Positions 62,041 to 64,000 of a DNA stretch of 64,000 nucleotides are shown piece by piece. The notes below the pieces were generated by a model. That model did no database searches, was not told the DNA's origin, and worked only from the letters and a program-made list of their open reading frames with translations. Made by a program: the position numbers and the translations under genes. Source of the DNA: Berberis thunbergii (Eukaryota > Streptophyta > Magnoliopsida > Ranunculales > Berberidaceae); assembly GCA_003290165.1 (NCBI GenBank), contig QNQO01008305.1, positions 186,001-250,000 of the forward strand, read 5' to 3'. How positions within the stretch are numbered: position 1 is the stretch's first letter; the number at the start of each line of letters is the position of its first letter.

Positions 62041-62345
62041 TGTGGAGATTGTACAAAGAAATCAAAATTTTGAGAGAAATTGAAATGTTATGTTCCTCTA
62101 ATTTCTTCTCCCTTTTGTGTTTGTTACGATATCTTTTGTGTTAAGACTGGATGATTTTTTATTTTAAAATTTTTTTTATTAACGTGAATGATTTCTTGTA
62201 ATTAATTGATGGGAAAAAACTTCTCAACTGCTGTTGTTTCTTGGAAACCGCTTTCTCAACTGCTTCTGATCATGGAAGTACATTCCCTACTCTCTAAAAA
62301 TTTCTCTTCTAGTCCTCGCTATTTGAATCATGGAAATATGCTCAA
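62041..62345 (+). repeat. Duplicate of the MBF1c 3' flank, uninterrupted by MULE-B
   Basis: 62041-62101 matches 52061-52122 (tgtggagattgtacaaagaa...), and from about 62092 on it continues as the sequence that follows MULE-B (58724 on: taatttctt.tcccttttgtg, ttgttacgatatcttttgtg, ttaagac.gga). The match runs on through gatttcttgtaa.taattgat, cttggaaa..gctttctca and catggaa.tacatt. This copy therefore shows the site as it was before the MULE inserted. Confidence 0.85.
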
Positions 62346-62364
62346 GTCTCTGAAATATTTTGTG

Positions 62365-62780
62365 TTGTGACTGGGGGTGAAGGTGGTGCCCCCGACACCA
62401 ACTTATTCGCCCACCCTCCCTTTACCAACGGGGTTCAACTATTCGATTGCCTCCAAAAAGGCAGTTGATATTGTTCGCTATTGGAGGCAGTTGATGTTGC
62501 TCACTACTTGATGTGGGACTATATTGAGGCAACATCTATAACAATCTTCACCTTGGCAAAAATATTGAGCCTACCCTGGTCAGGGCAGCTGATGTTGCTC
62601 ACTACTTGATGTGGGACTATGTTGAGCCAACATCTATAACAATCTGCACCTTGGCAAAACATATTGAGCCTGTCCTGGTCAGGGGTAAGTTCCACCACAA
62701 CGTGATGATCTCCAACTTAGACATCCGCATATCCTTTGAGGGTAGGGTTTTTAAGAACAAGGCTCAACTATTCAACTGCC
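62365..62780 (+). repeat. Insertion-like block with a 98-bp tandem duplication
   Basis: Between the two parts of the MBF1c-flank duplicate lies unrelated sequence. Units 62486-62583 and 62584-62681 are a tandem pair (ggcag.tgatgttgctcac, then gatgtgggactat.ttgag). Phrases such as caaggctcaactattcaact and acggggttcaactattcgat also echo each other at 62740-62780 and 62428-62450. No coding signal. Confidence 0.65.
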
Positions 62781-62889
62781 CCTAAAAGGCCTCTTCGCTT
62801 ATTGAGACATATCCAATCCTTTATATTCTTCAATTGATTTTGCTCACCATTTGATTTGGGATTATGTTAAGCCAATATCTATAACACTG

Positions 62890-63236
62890 TGATCACCTGA
62901 AAAACTTTGTCTAGTCTATAAAATTTCCTCTAACCAGGGAAATGGTACATTCTCCAACCCTGGAAATTGCAGTCTAGTTTTGATGTTGAGATTTCCAAGC
63001 AATTGTGACTTGAATTTCAAGTTTTACTTGAATTCTTTCTCTATTTTTGGTTAGGCATGTGCTATGAAATTAATTATTGAATCAATGGGTGTATTGAAAT
63101 TTGAAGGAAAACAAATCAATGAGATGAAATTTAATACCATTTTCCAATTTCAAGTTTTACTTGAATTCTTTCTCTATTTTTGGTTGTTAGGCTGTTGTGT
63201 GAAATTAATTACTGAATCAATTGTTATATTGAAAAT
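62890..63236 (+). repeat. Second part of the MBF1c-flank duplicate, itself tandemly repeated
   Basis: 62900-63060 matches 59035-59180 (tctctgaaattttctctaac-like, attctcca.ccctt, gatgttgaga.ttc.aagcaa). After the place where hAT-5 sits in the other copy it continues as 59890-59950 (gtattgaaatt..aa..aaacaaatcaatgag). A phrase ttcaagttttacttgaattc recurs at 63016 and 63149, a 133-bp tandem duplication private to this copy. Confidence 0.75.
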
Positions 63237-63346
63237 CAGGACTATATAGCGACTCTTCCCCAAATCACGACTCTTTCATTTTTCAAAATGCCCTTTCAAG
63301 TGTGAATAGTGATCATGAGTATTTTGGTACATTACAATTAACACTA

Positions 63347-63976
63347 AACTAGGGGTGGAAGCGCATTACATGCGCGTAAATAGTGGATGTGAAGATTACA
63401 GAGAAGGAAGAAGAAGGGGGTGAGGTGGTTGCGAAATAGAGAAAAAGAAAGAAGGGGGTGGAGTGGTTGCGAAATAGAGAGAGGGGATGAAGGGGGTGAT
63501 AATAGTTGCAAAGCAAAGAGAGAGGAAAACGTGGGGCGGAGAGGGGGGGGGGTGGGGAAGAAGAGCCTGGCGACAGTGGAGAAAATGAGAACATAGAGGG
63601 AGAGAGAGGACGGGGATATGATGGACATTGTTTAATTTGGGCGAGGGCATAATTGAAAACTGAAAACTGAAAACTGAAAATAAGATGTAAGAGCTAGTTT
63701 TGATTGTAAAAATATAAATGTGAAGGGTAAAGTGAAAATAAAAAAAATTAGATGTAAGGGCCTTTTGTAATTTATAAGTATTAAAGGATTTGAAATAAAT
63801 TACGTCAAGGGTTTAGGTATAATTAATGAATGCTTAAAATGGGCTAGCTTCATGAAAAATCAAAAATTAGATGCAAGGTCTTTTTTTAAAATAAAAATAA
63901 AAACAGAACAATTTATAGATAAATTGAAAGGCTTTAAATAAAAAAATATTGAATATCCTTGCACGTCGTCCACCCC
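63347..63976. mobile_element. Element with taaactaggggtgga inverted ends, class unresolved
   Basis: taaactaggggtgga (63347) and tccacccctagttta (63976) are perfect 15-bp inverted repeats about 630 bp apart. The interior has a GA-rich tandem stretch (gggggtg.ggtggttgcgaaatagaga, 63415-63500) and the dispersed gattttgattgtaaa-type repeat. Flanks offer no convincing direct duplication beyond TA. The T(A)GGGGTGG ends recall the hAT family, but the sub-terminal sequence differs. Confidence 0.5.
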
Positions 63977-64000
63977 TAGTTTAAGTAAACTGACAAATGA

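Noticed and set aside
63344..63650. Overlapping minus-strand S/P/F-rich frames of 81-94 residues
   Set aside because: They are the complement of a GA-rich tandem stretch inside a transposon-like unit.

Overview
The window is AT-rich nuclear DNA of a flowering plant, almost certainly a eudicot. It has intron-split genes with GT/AG junctions, a plant-type pentatricopeptide repeat (PPR) protein, a plant arginyl-tRNA synthetase and a heat-stress coactivator of the MBF1c type. Most of the sequence is transposon debris of plant families. The species cannot be named from what is visible. There are no bacterial genes, CRISPR arrays, rRNA genes or intact tRNA genes.

Three protein-coding genes are well supported. 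(1) A P-class PPR protein on the minus strand (8604-10632): one small 5' coding exon encoding a likely organelle-targeting leader, an 85-bp intron, then a long exon with about 14 PPR motifs. (2) Arginine-tRNA ligase on the plus strand (CDS 31761-47296): 18 coding exons, all phase-consistent, give 630 residues. The first exons add an N-terminal extension, and a 5'-UTR exon near 29 kb is inferred. (3) An intronless MBF1c-like gene on the plus strand (51518-51964) with heat-shock elements and a TATA box just upstream.

The rest is mainly mobile DNA. Two decayed copies of one Mutator-like element lie at 13490-20973 (MULE-A) and 52123-58719 (MULE-B). Each has a plus-strand transposase gene (FAR1-type zinc finger, MULE core, SWIM finger, C-terminal OTU-protease-like domain) converging on a minus-strand plant-mobile-domain gene. 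Five copies of a non-autonomous hAT family with TAGGGGTGGGC ends are present, three with 8-bp target duplications; one sits about 90 bp upstream of the PPR start codon. A different hAT element (CAAGGATGCACG ends, perfect 8-bp duplication) lies in the inferred 5'-UTR intron of the synthetase. Also present are a tRNA-derived SINE with target duplication, a Tourist-type MITE, a PIF/Harbinger transposase relic, Ty1/copia and LINE relics inside the 6.6-kb intron 10 of the synthetase, and a Ty3/gypsy gag relic at 48.3-50.0 kb.

The right end holds a partial duplication of the MBF1c 3' flank (62041-62345 and 62890-63236). It lacks both MULE-B and one hAT copy, so it works as a natural empty-site control. 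A five-unit tandem array (61.3-62.04 kb) abuts it. The three host genes have unrelated functions; the window reads as gene islands in a transposon-rich, repeatedly rearranged region.
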